Source: Lentilactobacillus kisonensis DSM 19906 = JCM 15041
Lineage (GTDB): Bacteria; Bacillota; Bacilli; Lactobacillales; Lactobacillaceae
Assembly (NCBI RefSeq): GCF_001434135.1
Contig: NZ_AZEB01000005.1
Coordinates: 1 to 64,000, forward strand
Reading direction: 5' to 3'
DNA length: 64,000 nt
A program made the translations under genes and the position numbers. Of this stretch, positions 54,701 through 61,874 are shown in pieces. The stretch's first letter is position 1. Each line of letters starts with the position of its first letter. Under the pieces are notes generated by a model that saw only the letters and a list, made by a program, of their open reading frames with translations, searched no databases and was not told the DNA's origin.

Positions 54701-55577
54701 TTTGCAAGGTCCCCGCGTCAGTCGTGCCACTGTTCAATGTGTTGATAGCTGTTTGAATCGCGTTCTTCAAATTCGTAATAGAATCTGAAGAGACCCCAGA
54801 CATCACTGTTGAATTCGATGCAGTTGACTGAGCAGCGGACAAGGCTGTCTTCAATTGGTTCTTATAAGCAGCTGCAGAGGCGTCGGTTGGCACCGTTGCC
54901 CAAATAGCCGTTGTCAGCTTAGCGGTATCGCTTGCCAAAGTTGACGCATTGGAATCGTTATAGCGCGCATATTGGGCATTGGCTAAAGCAGCAGAAAGTA
55001 CTTTATAAGAATCAGTAGTCACACCATTGCTACCGGCACTGCTAATACCACTTGCCGTATTGATAAACTGATCCAAGCTATCAATCGTAACTTGGAAAGT
55101 AGTTTTAAGATCGTTAATGGCACTGGTAATTGCCGCAGAAGCAGCTGCAAGCTTATCAGGTGTACTTGCACTATCACTTAACACTGCCGTGGCGGAGGTA
55201 ATAGCCGAACTCAATGCACCAGTTGTCGAAGCATCGAATGCTGATCCGGAACCAGCGTTAAGCAACGTTGTCCCACCGGAAATTGCATCACTCAAGCTAC
55301 TCGTATAAGTGTCCTTGCCATTTCCAAACAATGCCTGGTAGGCTTTATTTAGTGAAGCCGTGGCGTTACTAATTTGATCAGCAGTTGCCCCAGCATTGTT
55401 CAAAACTGAAGTCGCATAGACATAGGCACTTGAAAAATCGCCCCATGTACTTGAAGCGTAATTAGCTGAAGCGCCGGTCGCTTGATAGGTAACCTTAGCT
55501 GTGTTAATTGCAAATGATAGATCAGTTAAGCTGGCTGCCTTAACTAACCCGCTAACTGCTGCAGACAAATTACCCAT
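45705..55577 (-). CDS. Giant Ala/Ser-rich surface protein, C-terminal part of a frameshifted gene
   Basis: 3,290 codons, lacking its own SD, in continuity with the signal-peptide part at 55643-57433. Residues about 1-300 contain FIVAR-like helical repeats (ISNATASLNKAYQAL type). About 300-560 is a Thr/Gly-rich beta region (FYVYGTNNDLKDD, TTTFTLPTTLTTFF) that could be the adhesive domain. About 590-810 has Ig-like modules (TTAVNSDGTFSASFG). From about 975 to 3,030 the chain is almost only Ala and Ser with sparse charged modules. The last 230 residues carry three DUF5776-type wall-binding repeats (YRYTASGK, TRYLLTNGKYVTA, TRFQLTNGDYVTANQKYV). There is no LPxTG motif. The remaining full-length chain would be about 3,900 residues. 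Confidence 0.85.
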   Translation of the reverse strand: MGNLSAAVSGLVKAASLTDLSFAINTAKVTYQATGASANYASSTWGDFSSAYVYATSVLNNAGATADQISNATASLNKAYQALFGNGKDTYTSSLSDAISGGTTLLNAGSGSAFDASTTGALSSAITSATAVLSDSASTPDKLAAASAAITSAINDLKTTFQVTIDSLDQFINTASGISSAGSNGVTTDSYKVLSAALANAQYARYNDSNASTLASDTAKLTTAIWATVPTDASAAAYKNQLKTALSAAQSTASNSTVMSGVSSDSITNLKNAIQTAINTLNSGTTDAGTLQTAYNTVNFYTANLSKTGGGSISLNTGVYFYVYGTNNDLKDDSLESQATNTINASAGTITFGDASSISNLLSVGNGYTTTFTLPTTLTTFFNSSDWQKYVTASYYEAGGSSSAGTGMKSVTSGGINILGTTVSVLDTTKTTTLANAINTGDFQVTTSVNSQGQTVFTVNSKVIGGGTTAAGYVFTLNLKTWSADTGTYLQRVTLASDASSDAVTAANTITVTAGATGFSTTQGKTLSDATTFANVYGTTSGSSQTGTDWSSGATGGLATLSAGIQSAVPAVTSGSLTRVIAEGTNTVSGKLDSAAFSAAAASNNSGDVLQVIVTDKTTGQTVTTAVNSDGTFSASFGNKNGNVVSGTTLNTGDVITAQVQRVSASGQVTNGTVGYLSNGLQDGQTPYVNVDFNSMSQGSQTLDGTITTITPVGTSFSDAISSSKTSSLASGDLNVYTVQVSIYNSDGSRAYQSTIQADANGKWSISIPALKAGQYVDATTRVQTGISTGNNDIQPSGTTVSGLENTVTGHFYVPTDTSALSAAVSAASAAVAAGQGSTQATSDEWNALVSTLSDAQSILTSAQATENQMTTSAAVTQSSADSAAAALNKALTEATKSTSGLDQAISAASAIDSTKYTTTSYNAVKTALAAAETLSASAKADLSKVSATDILTATTNLNNAVKALVSQTNTQAITSAAANADAQAANASTAASAAQSASAAASAASDSITTAVKNGDLTSAAVASAAASAAGSNATSAALAASTAASAASAAAASAADLAKTISTSDASYADAQDQASSAASAATSAANAYQSASAAASNAVASAAAASAAYNNAVSAASAANAQAKTKAESAAVSAASDAQSVAAIASDQVASASAAYQSASAAAASAASAAKAGDVTSATLAKSAATSAAAIASAAASIATSAANQTASEFAVAQSAASAAGNTSAASASLNSASSAASAAASAAKIASASAASASEFASAATDSLIAALNQSTANQTSAAASASTAASEAIASASVAGKNASEQASAAVVAATSAAQRAASDAINSASASASAAIQSAADSAGSSAQSIATSAANAASDAVASAANSASAAVKSAADSAAASATSAGKSASAAVSDAVSAAASTANSAAASAQSVATSAAASASAAIKTASDLASAATSAAISTITSGANTAASASVAASNAASVAAENEATATSAASAGKTATTVSDAKSASVAASAAASAANSAATSASVAAANASTAASAASSAAIVAGTPAASEAAASAAKSASAALDNAKSAASAAKVASTAASEAADAYTSAAISDATTTASASAAANSAADNAKTASASAASAASVAASAASAATSASAASDNTAASAAASAAASAARSAAAVASAAAASAASASTSAASAASQAGTSAASAAAKSASAAAASAASAAESAASAASVATSAADQISAATSGAASAAQSAAKSAAASASAAGQDTSAQASAAASAAASATASVASAAASASAAASDAANAASASASTAISDAASQAAQKGSAAASAAASAAMSASAAVASAAESAATSAANAASAAASAAASAAAASASAAGQDASAQASAAASAAASAAASAAKSASAAASAAISDATASAAKAISDAASAAQSAANTASASAAAVASAASAAAASASAAGQDASAQASAAASAAASAAASAASAAASASVAASVAASAASASASAAIGDAASQAAQKGSAAASAATSAAKSASAAVASAAESAATSAANAASAAASAAASEAAASASAAGQDASAQASAAASAATSAAASAAKSASAAESAAISDATASAAKAISDAASAAQSSADADSAAISSANATVTSGASAASAASEAAASAANIASVNASSAISAAAVAKSAATVSDAKSASIVARNAASAAASAATSASIAASAASAAASAASAAASIAKTPEAAASASAAVASASAALANSKSAAANATSAATAASEAGESYTSAVASSTAASASASAAINAGSVAASDASAQASAAASLATSAANVAASAASDGDNTTASNAASTAASAAKSASVAAASAASAAESASAAADQIGTSAAKDIAASAAASAASAAASASKASTAASAAQTNAQKASEAASAAASAAASAAASAAASASTAGKNASEQASAAASAAASAAASAVSAAESASAAASAAASAASESASAAISSAASAAAEKGSAASEAAASASAAGKNASEQASAAASAAASAAASAAKSASAAESAAIASAAASAAKAISDAASAAQSAAASAASAASASASAAISAAASAAAEKGSAASEAAASAAKSASAAVASAAVSAETSAANSASAAASASAAGKNASEQASAAASAAASAATSAASAASTATSEAIASAAASAAKAISDAASAAQSAADSASAAADAATSAAKSAAASASAAGKNASEQASAAASAAAVVANSAASAAQSAATASTAASASAAISAAASEAAEKGSAAASAAASAAKSASTAASEAIASAAASGSASASAAIASAAASAAASASTAGKDASEQASAAASAATSAAVSAAASASAATSSAAASAATSAVKAISAAASAAQSAADASSAAASAAASAAKSAADSASSAGKTTSEQVSAAVSAATSTAASAASTATSTAATSAADSASAAISAAASEAVEKNSAASAAVASAAASASAATSAAIASAQVSAATSASAAVASAAASAAASASAAGKDASEQASAAASAAASAATSAASAASAAVNSTAASAATSAAQAISAAATTSTNGGGSISGGIAGGSGTSANTSSSATSSSATPSTSASTSTSSAAAKTANNYWTTLSGKTTTTRKGLYRYTASGKRINYIPAGTVLHVVRVEKVGDKTQLILTDGSHVTGLKTFTGFTTIASKYNDDLYKNSVLYVANAKGLYEYSGKTFKKAKKGRYVKAGTVLHVARIVRSGKTTRYLLTNGKYVTASQGFVKGTKVKKAYYTGKLTGYKVTVKNTKGIFKYKNSRLTSKQGKRLKKGTTLKVKRIVVKGSVTRFQLTNGDYVTANQKYVSVTKK
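46540..52650 (-). repeat. Ala/Ser-rich repeat tract
   Basis: About 2,000 codons. A recurring module reads ASASAAGKNASEQASAAASAAAS or ASAAGQDASAQASAAASAAAS (about 12 copies, split here for length). A second module, AISDAASAAQSAA, and a third, EKGSAASEAAASAAKSA, recur between them. Ala exceeds Ser, unlike the SASASTS type of streptococcal repeats. Confidence 0.85.
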
Positions 55578-55642
55578 TGCGGTCTTAGCGGTATCTGCAG
55601 CCGTTGAATCGGTAACGGCACTAGCAGCACTTAAGGCGGATT

Positions 55643-57433
55643 TTAATGTGTAATTGAAGCTGATGTATACGAACCGGCACTGGCAATCGCAGCACTTGCT
55701 GAAGCCGCTAATGAACTGTAACCGCTGGTAACTGCTTTGGTCGTCGATTGATTAAGAGTTGTAATGGCATCTTGTAACGCTTTGTAGATAGCCGCTGCCC
55801 GATCACCGGTAGCAGCAGAATTAGCAGCCGTACTTGTCGCAGCAGAAAGAGCCGTGTTGTATGCCTTCCAAGCTTCTGAAGTGTAGCTAGCCGAAGCAGA
55901 AGTCGGAAATTCTGCGTTAGCTGAAGTAACGGCATCGTTCAAAATAGCAGTGGTAATTTGTTTGCCGTCACTGGTAGCCGTTGGAATCAAACTCTTAACT
56001 GCGGTATTAATCAACTTTGTTGCTGCATTAAGAGCCGTTAAGCTTGAGCTGGCCGACAATTGATTCAAATCACTGACGGTCTCACTCATTTCTGCATAGG
56101 ACTGACCGGTATAATTACTTGCCGTCGATGGAACGCTATTTAAAGCATTTGAGTATGCGGCATAGGCAGCTGATTTAGTAGTGGCAGCACTCAAAGAAGC
56201 CGTGGCTGCTAGTACATAAGCAGCTGCGCTTGGTGCCACAACAGCTGCAGAATCAGCATAGGTCTGGGCAAGAATTGCTTGTGCGCTAGCAAGCGTTGCA
56301 GCTGTCACTGAAGCAGCATCACTATTTAAAGCTGAAGCTAAACTGCTAGCGGCACTGGCAGCAGCGTTCGTCAATCTAGCTGAACTAGCCGCTAAAAGAG
56401 CTTGATCAGATGCTACGGTTGAAGCAGACTTGGCAGCTGACAACCCAGCACTAGCTTTAGCAACGTCACCAGTTGGAACTGCAGCAGAAGCAGATGCTGC
56501 CCCTGCGCTGGCACTAGTGACTGCCTTTGAAGCAGCTAGTGAAGCCGCGCTAGCAGCCGAAGCCGCAGATGCTGCGATACTGCCAGCAGCAGATGCCTTC
56601 GCATCAGTAGCGCTTCCTGAAACGGCCGCTGACAAAAGATCCGTCCCTGATTCACTGGCCGCCTCAATTGACGTTAAACTGGCACCTAGAGCAGCTGTCT
56701 TAGTTGCCGATTTAGTCGTTGCAGTCGATGAGTCAGTCTTACCCGCACTACTATTCGTGCTTGTGCTGGTCCCAGACGTAACCGACTGATCGGAAGTTGA
56801 TTGAGCCGAGGAACCGCTTGTTGTACCGCTCTCATCGCCGGTCGATGAACTACTTTGCTGGCTTGAATTAGCTGATGCTGTGTCTTCAGCCGCTGAAGAC
56901 GTACTAGTAGTCGTTGTCGTCTTTTGATCAGCGGCGGATTGAGTGGATGAATCAGCTTGCTTAGCAGTTGAACTTGAGGCATCCGATTGAGTCTCACTAG
57001 TGGAAGCAGCACTTGACTGAGCGCTACTTTGATCTGATTGAGTCCCTTCAGAACCAGAAGTTTGATCGCTGCTTGAAACAGTTGAGGTTTTACTTGAACT
57101 ACTGGTGGTCGAACCGGTTGTTACTTCAGCGGTCGTGCCATCAAGCGAAATAGCTGAATTTGAAGTATTATCGTCTGATGGTTCAATCACTGCCGTATGA
57201 TCGCCGGTTGATCCCCCTGTACTTATTGATTGGTTGGTTGAAGATTGCACATTTTCAGTCTTCGCAGCCTCGGTGCTAGCAGAAACAGACGTTGAGTCAA
57301 CAACTGCCCCACCAAGTGAAAATGTCACAACGGTGATCGCGGCAAACAGCCACCGCTTACCACTCTTGTACATTTTATAGTGCTGCTTTTGACTAATAAT
57401 ACTGTCTTCAACCATTTTATTGTGTTTTGACAA
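55643..57433 (-). CDS. Giant surface protein, N-terminal part with KxYKxGKxW signal
   Basis: 596 codons from a TTG start preceded by GGGGAGGTAACAGATA. The long signal peptide has the KxYKxGKxW motif (K20-MYKSGKR-W28) and a hydrophobic core (LFAAITVVTFSLGG), as in substrates of accessory Sec export. Residues about 54-270 are a Ser/Thr-rich low-complexity region likely to be glycosylated; the rest is Ala/Ser-rich with FIVAR-like helices. The frame closes at TAA (55643-55645) after SYTSASITH. Removing two bases from ACACA at 55647-55651 restores SASIT-LKSALSAASAVTD in the downstream frame, so one gene has been split. Confidence 0.9.
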   Translation of the reverse strand: MSKHNKMVEDSIISQKQHYKMYKSGKRWLFAAITVVTFSLGGAVVDSTSVSASTEAAKTENVQSSTNQSISTGGSTGDHTAVIEPSDDNTSNSAISLDGTTAEVTTGSTTSSSSKTSTVSSSDQTSGSEGTQSDQSSAQSSAASTSETQSDASSSTAKQADSSTQSAADQKTTTTTSTSSAAEDTASANSSQQSSSSTGDESGTTSGSSAQSTSDQSVTSGTSTSTNSSAGKTDSSTATTKSATKTAALGASLTSIEAASESGTDLLSAAVSGSATDAKASAAGSIAASAASAASAASLAASKAVTSASAGAASASAAVPTGDVAKASAGLSAAKSASTVASDQALLAASSARLTNAAASAASSLASALNSDAASVTAATLASAQAILAQTYADSAAVVAPSAAAYVLAATASLSAATTKSAAYAAYSNALNSVPSTASNYTGQSYAEMSETVSDLNQLSASSSLTALNAATKLINTAVKSLIPTATSDGKQITTAILNDAVTSANAEFPTSASASYTSEAWKAYNTALSAATSTAANSAATGDRAAAIYKALQDAITTLNQSTTKAVTSGYSSLAASASAAIASAGSYTSASITH

Positions 57434-57483
57434 TATCTGTTACCTCCCCAAAAAACGAGCTTATAATAGTCTCTAGAATCAAG

Positions 57484-57498
57484 TTATTTGTCGCGCAT
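57484..57498 (-). CDS. Possible four-residue leader peptide (MRDK)
   Basis: Minus strand ATGCGCGACAAATAA preceded by the strong SD AAAGGAGGA, 50 bases upstream of the TTG start of the giant gene. It could be a leader peptide setting translation, or chance. Confidence 0.3.
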   Translation of the reverse strand: MRDK

Positions 57499-57898
57499 TC
57501 CTCCTTTATTTATACATCTGATAAGCATATTATTTAATTTAGAAATTGTTAATGACGTATTAACTTTTGCTTATATTAAAAAATAAACCGTTTTCATTGC
57601 AATAATTTTAATCAGATGAAGTTTTACTTAACTATATGTGTTTCTAGTTGATTATTAACCCAATAACAACTACACTACATGAAGTAGTTAGCTATGTTAC
57701 TAATGAAATAGCATTAATTACATAGTTGTAACAAATGTAGTGGTAAACTAGTCATATAATGAACGCCATTAACAACTTCATTAGACGGATTTTAACACAT
57801 AATCACAAAAATGGCTCAAATTATTATCATTTTTTAGTTACTTTTTGTTAATGAATTTTTATTCATAATAATTAATAAAATCAACTGGAGGTATTTTT
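57499..57898. other. Divergent promoter region of giant gene and gtfA
   Basis: 400 very AT-rich bases. It contains short repeats of TACATAGTT/AACTACTTCATG-type (CTACATGAAGTAGTT near 57672-57686, with palindromic character). I find no clear promoter pair and no ORF. The gtfA SD GGAGGTATTTTT ends the region. Confidence 0.5.
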
Positions 57899-59458
57899 AT
57901 GTTATATTTTGTCAATTTCAATATGCCAGTGAACAAATCAGGAATTGAACACGCTCAACTCAAACGAATTGCCCTATTTAAAGCACATAAGGTACCCGCA
58001 AAGATTGTCACTAGGGATTATGACCCGCAACTGCATTACAACCTCAAATATACCGACTTAACTGACGACGATATTTTAAATGAATTTGATTACTTTCAAA
58101 AAGCTACTCACGTCAAAACCAAAGAAGTTACGCCGGCTGACGTTAAGATACCCGCAAATTTCAGCGATCACGTCGTCAAAAACTGGGTTGCCGACCAAAA
58201 TTACTACGAATACTATCACAACCAAGCTATTTTCATGCGGGTTGCGGTCTTTCCAAATACTCAGCAAGTCGCTGCCGTCCACTACTTTGATACACTGCAA
58301 AATTTATACCGAGTTGATTATTATGATCGACGAGGCTTTGTCTCAAAGGAGCAGTACTACACACCTGATAACAAAGTCAACATGGAGCAGCTACTGCGCC
58401 CGGACGGTTCAGTGGCTGTCCAGCAATTTTACCGCTTTGACCGGTCTATGAAGCGGACAACTTCCCAATTCCGGGTGGTTAATTACCAAGGTAAAGATTA
58501 CGAATTTAACACGATTTCCGAACTACTGCGCTTTTGCCTGGACGAACTTGCCAGAAAGGACCCCCAAGTCAGTATTTTCGTGTCAGACCGATCCTTAGTT
58601 GATGATTGGTCGATCATGCACATGCAAGAAAAGTCTTATAAAGTGCTGCATCTCCACAACTCACAAACCAATGACGCCAACGATCCAATGCATTCCGGGC
58701 TTAATTACAATTATGAACTTGGCTTAAATAATCTCGATAAATGGAACGCCATTATCACCGCCACCAAAAAGCAAGCAGATAACGTAGCCGCTCGGTTTAA
58801 GCCACAAATTCCAATCTTTGTCATCCCGGTTGGCATCGTCCCAAATTTAGTTTTGACAGAAAATCGGATTCCAATGACTCAGCGAACAGCTGGCAAGGTC
58901 ATCGCCGTTGCCAGAATTTCTAATGAAAAACGCCTGGACGATCTTGTTCGGGCGATTGGTCAAGCTCGCGAATCGATTCCAAACATTACGTTAGATATAT
59001 ATGGTTACGAAAATAGTGAAAACGACTACGCTGAGCCTAAAAAAGTCCGTCGGGTTATCAAAGAACTAGGATTGGAGGACGTTGTCAAGCTCAAAGGTTA
59101 TACGAATAATTTGCTGCCGGTTTACCAGCAGGCCCAGGTCTTTGGCCTTACGAGTCGAATGGAAGGCTTTAACCTGTCGTTACTGGAAGCTATTTCACAT
59201 GGCGTAGTCGGTGAAACCTACGACGTTAATTACGGCCCCAACAGCATTGTTAAGGATGGCATCAACGGCCATATTGTCGCGTTGGGCAACTGGCATCAAA
59301 TGGCAAATAACTTTGTCAAACTGTTTAAGAACCCCGCGCTGCTACAAAAATTGAGTGATGGTGCTTATCGGTCTGCGGAAGAATACTCGCCAGACAATAT
59401 TTGGGCGACATGGATCAATCTTATTCAAGATGCCAACCAGAAGATTTCAGACAACTAA
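57899..59458 (+). CDS. gtfA: GtfA-type glycosyltransferase (GT4 with DUF1975)
   Basis: 519 residues. The N-terminal half (LYFVNFNMPVNKSGIEHAQLKR, RVDYYDRRGFVSKEQYY, YRFDR) is the extended beta-sheet domain seen in GtfA and TarM. The C-terminal half is a GT-B fold of family GT4 with VARISNEKRLDDLVRA and the E-x7-E type GMEGFNLSLLEAISHG's core (EGFNLSLLE). GtfA with GtfB adds GlcNAc to Ser/Thr of serine-rich repeat proteins in the cytoplasm. Here the divergent giant protein is the obvious acceptor. A teichoic acid role cannot be excluded. Start after GGAGGTATTTTT. Confidence 0.88.
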   Translation: MLYFVNFNMPVNKSGIEHAQLKRIALFKAHKVPAKIVTRDYDPQLHYNLKYTDLTDDDILNEFDYFQKATHVKTKEVTPADVKIPANFSDHVVKNWVADQNYYEYYHNQAIFMRVAVFPNTQQVAAVHYFDTLQNLYRVDYYDRRGFVSKEQYYTPDNKVNMEQLLRPDGSVAVQQFYRFDRSMKRTTSQFRVVNYQGKDYEFNTISELLRFCLDELARKDPQVSIFVSDRSLVDDWSIMHMQEKSYKVLHLHNSQTNDANDPMHSGLNYNYELGLNNLDKWNAIITATKKQADNVAARFKPQIPIFVIPVGIVPNLVLTENRIPMTQRTAGKVIAVARISNEKRLDDLVRAIGQARESIPNITLDIYGYENSENDYAEPKKVRRVIKELGLEDVVKLKGYTNNLLPVYQQAQVFGLTSRMEGFNLSLLEAISHGVVGETYDVNYGPNSIVKDGINGHIVALGNWHQMANNFVKLFKNPALLQKLSDGAYRSAEEYSPDNIWATWINLIQDANQKISDN

Positions 59459-59474
59459 GTGGGAAGGTGCAAGT

Positions 59475-60944
59475 ATGTATTATCTTTTAATCAATAGTTT
59501 AGGCGAAGACAACATTGAAATTAACAATAATATCAAGCAACAGCTTCGAGTTTTCAAAGCGTATGACAAACCAGTAAAGATTGTGACCCGAAATTACGAC
59601 CGCTTCCAATCACAGCGTTGCGAGCAACTTGGTATTAGTCAAGCAGACGTCATTAATATGTTCGATTATTTTCAGGAAACCGTTACGATTGACCATAAAA
59701 AGCCGACCATCCATGACCTGCCGCAAATTTCTAAACGTGCTTATGAAATTCAACCTCACGGCCCCAACTATCAAGAATTGCGCGACGGTGGCCGACTCAT
59801 TGCCCACGTTCAAATTATGCCAACCACCGTTGGTCAGGTGAATGATATTCAATACTTCGACGAATTTGGCAATATTTCCGTCACCCAAAATTACGATTGG
59901 CGCGGCTTTAAATCATCGGAAGACTATCTTCACCCCGATGGTAATTTTGCCTATACCTTTTGGTTTAATAAGGCGGGGCAACGGGTTTTACAATTAGTTC
60001 ATATGTATAATGCCGACAAGAAAGTAATTCCCACTAGCTATCATCTAGAAAACTATCACAATAACGATTACTTATTTAGCAATATTGACAACTTATTTAG
60101 CTTCTTCCTGGATCAGCTCATCAAAAATGACGATCAGGCAACCCTGATCGTCAATAACCCTGAGGATCTAGCAACCGCGGTTCAAAGTTTAGACAGTCAT
60201 CCACGGATTTTTCTACGCTACCAGCATCTTTTTGACCCCCAGCAAGTGATTACCAATTCAACCAGTAATCGAATTACAGACACTATCGTCAGCAACAGTA
60301 GTCAAGCGGCCGCTCTGCGGGAACATTCAGACCAAGTGATGCCTGCCGTAATCGCAGATATGAGTCTTTCAGACACCGAACTTCATGCTGAATACACCCC
60401 GATTGCCAAGCGGACGCACAACAACGTCGTCGCGTTTACTGATTTCACAGACGATATCTCGTTTGTCACTATTTTGAAGGCTTGGCACCTTGTAAGGGAG
60501 ACCATCCCCGATGCCAAATTAACGCTATGCAGTAAACCGGACTCCCGGGTTGATCTGGTTGCCGTTTTCAAAAAAATCAACGCCGAACATTTGCAAAAGA
60601 TTGTTAACGTCGTCATTGACCAAAATGGGATCGACCAGGCAGTCTCAACCTCAAAGCTCATCTTATTCTTATCAAAATTTGCCGCAACCCCAACAACACT
60701 GTTATACAGCTTCAAAGACAGAATCCCGGTTAGGGCAACGTTAAGCAGCGAATTGGCGCCATTAATTTCAGATATGGGAATCGGCACCCCGATCTCCAGT
60801 AACGCGGAAGAAATTGCTAAATCTGTGATTAACTTACTACAGAATGAATCGGAACAAGCAACGGCCGTCCAAACTATCGAAACCGCACGAAACCAGTTAA
60901 CCATCGATCATTATTGGCAGGCCTGGCAGAAAGTCTTGGATTAA
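59475..60944 (+). CDS. gtfB: GtfB-type glycosylation partner
   Basis: 489 residues, 16 bases after gtfA with SD GGGAAGGTG, thus same operon. The N-terminus MYYLLINSLGEDN and KIVTRNYDRFQ, YFDEFGNISVTQNYDWRGF parallel GtfA, but the GT4 E-x7-E signature is missing, as in GtfB, the non-catalytic partner that recognises the acceptor. I choose ATG 59475, not the longer frame that overlaps gtfA. Together with GtfA it would prime glycosylation of the giant surface protein. Confidence 0.85.
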   Translation: MYYLLINSLGEDNIEINNNIKQQLRVFKAYDKPVKIVTRNYDRFQSQRCEQLGISQADVINMFDYFQETVTIDHKKPTIHDLPQISKRAYEIQPHGPNYQELRDGGRLIAHVQIMPTTVGQVNDIQYFDEFGNISVTQNYDWRGFKSSEDYLHPDGNFAYTFWFNKAGQRVLQLVHMYNADKKVIPTSYHLENYHNNDYLFSNIDNLFSFFLDQLIKNDDQATLIVNNPEDLATAVQSLDSHPRIFLRYQHLFDPQQVITNSTSNRITDTIVSNSSQAAALREHSDQVMPAVIADMSLSDTELHAEYTPIAKRTHNNVVAFTDFTDDISFVTILKAWHLVRETIPDAKLTLCSKPDSRVDLVAVFKKINAEHLQKIVNVVIDQNGIDQAVSTSKLILFLSKFAATPTTLLYSFKDRIPVRATLSSELAPLISDMGIGTPISSNAEEIAKSVINLLQNESEQATAVQTIETARNQLTIDHYWQAWQKVLD

Positions 60945-60996
60945 CAAACTGGAATTATGCCCGGGCTGAAAGCCATTTAAGTTTTTAATAATAACA

Positions 60997-61048
60997 AATA
61001 GATGCCGAATTCAGACTCAATTGTGAGTTGCTGAATTCGGCATCTATT
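60997..61048. terminator. Bidirectional terminator
   Basis: Perfect 18-bp stem AATAGATGCCGAATTCAG with its complement; the loop holds a second small hairpin ACTCA/TGAGT. Lies between gtfB and the convergent dehydrogenase. Confidence 0.92.
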
Positions 61049-61069
61049 TGTCTTTTTACATCTTGATTT

Positions 61070-61855
61070 TTACCCTTTACCATCCTTAAAGGCTGGATAC
61101 AACGTCATGCCCCCGTCAACAAACAATGTGATGCCAGTTACGTAGCTCGATTCTGTCGATGCTAACCATGCGGCAGCGGCGGCAACTTCCTCGGGTTTCC
61201 CAATTCGATCCATCGGCACCATTGCAACTGTTTGATCGTATTGCGCCTGATCCGCAAACTTCTCCGCGTTGATTGGCGTATTAATTGCACCGGGACCAAT
61301 TGAATTCACTCGAATACCGTCCTTTGCATATTCCATCGCAATTGACTGGGTAAATAACTTAATACCACCTTTAGCCGCTGCGTAGCTCGCAAACGTCGGC
61401 CAAGGAATTTGTTCGTGAACCGAAGACATGTTAATGATATTACCATGCTTATTAGTTTGCTTGAAATAGGTTAAGGCTGCCTTTGACCCAAGAAAGACGC
61501 CCGTTTGGTTAACGGAAATCACTTTGTTCCAATCAGCTAACGAAAGCTCAGTGGTTGGGGATTTAATCTCCATACCGGCGTTATTTACCCAAACGTCGCA
61601 GCTGCCGAAGTTAGCAATCGCCGCCTTTAACAATGCCTGGCTACCATCCTCAGTTGAGACGTCAGCTTTAACGATAATGGCTTCCCCACCATTTTCTTTG
61701 ACTTCGGCCGCCGTCTTTTTTGCATCGGCATCACCACTATTGAAATTAATCACAACCCTCATATGTTCCTTACCAAACCGTTTGGCAATCGCACTACCGA
61801 TTCCCTTCGAGCCGCCAGTAATAACAGCAACTTTGTTCTTCAAATCTTCGTACAT
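61070..61855 (-). CDS. gdh: Glucose 1-dehydrogenase (SDR)
   Basis: 261 residues, classical SDR. NAD(P) motif TGGSKGIGSAIAKRFG, NNAG-type VNNAGMEI, catalytic Ser in NMSSVHEQIPW and YxxxK in YAAAKGG, ending with VDGGMTLYPAF. These match glucose 1-dehydrogenase, which oxidises glucose to gluconolactone. It follows glcU by 19 bases on the same strand, as in the Bacillus glcU-gdh operon. Start at ATG after AGGGGGAATACGG. Confidence 0.9.
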   Translation of the reverse strand: MYEDLKNKVAVITGGSKGIGSAIAKRFGKEHMRVVINFNSGDADAKKTAAEVKENGGEAIIVKADVSTEDGSQALLKAAIANFGSCDVWVNNAGMEIKSPTTELSLADWNKVISVNQTGVFLGSKAALTYFKQTNKHGNIINMSSVHEQIPWPTFASYAAAKGGIKLFTQSIAMEYAKDGIRVNSIGPGAINTPINAEKFADQAQYDQTVAMVPMDRIGKPEEVAAAAAWLASTESSYVTGITLFVDGGMTLYPAFKDGKG

Positions 61856-61874
61856 CCGTATTCCCCCTGTTTCA

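Noticed and set aside
55577-57433. Reading the giant locus as two separate adjacent surface-protein genes
   Set aside because: The downstream frame has no SD, signal peptide or promoter, and a two-base change restores one continuous frame.
59355-59474. Longer gtfB frame starting inside gtfA
   Set aside because: The first 40 codons overlap gtfA in another frame without SD; ATG 59475 has GGGAAGGTG and aligns with the GtfA N-terminus.
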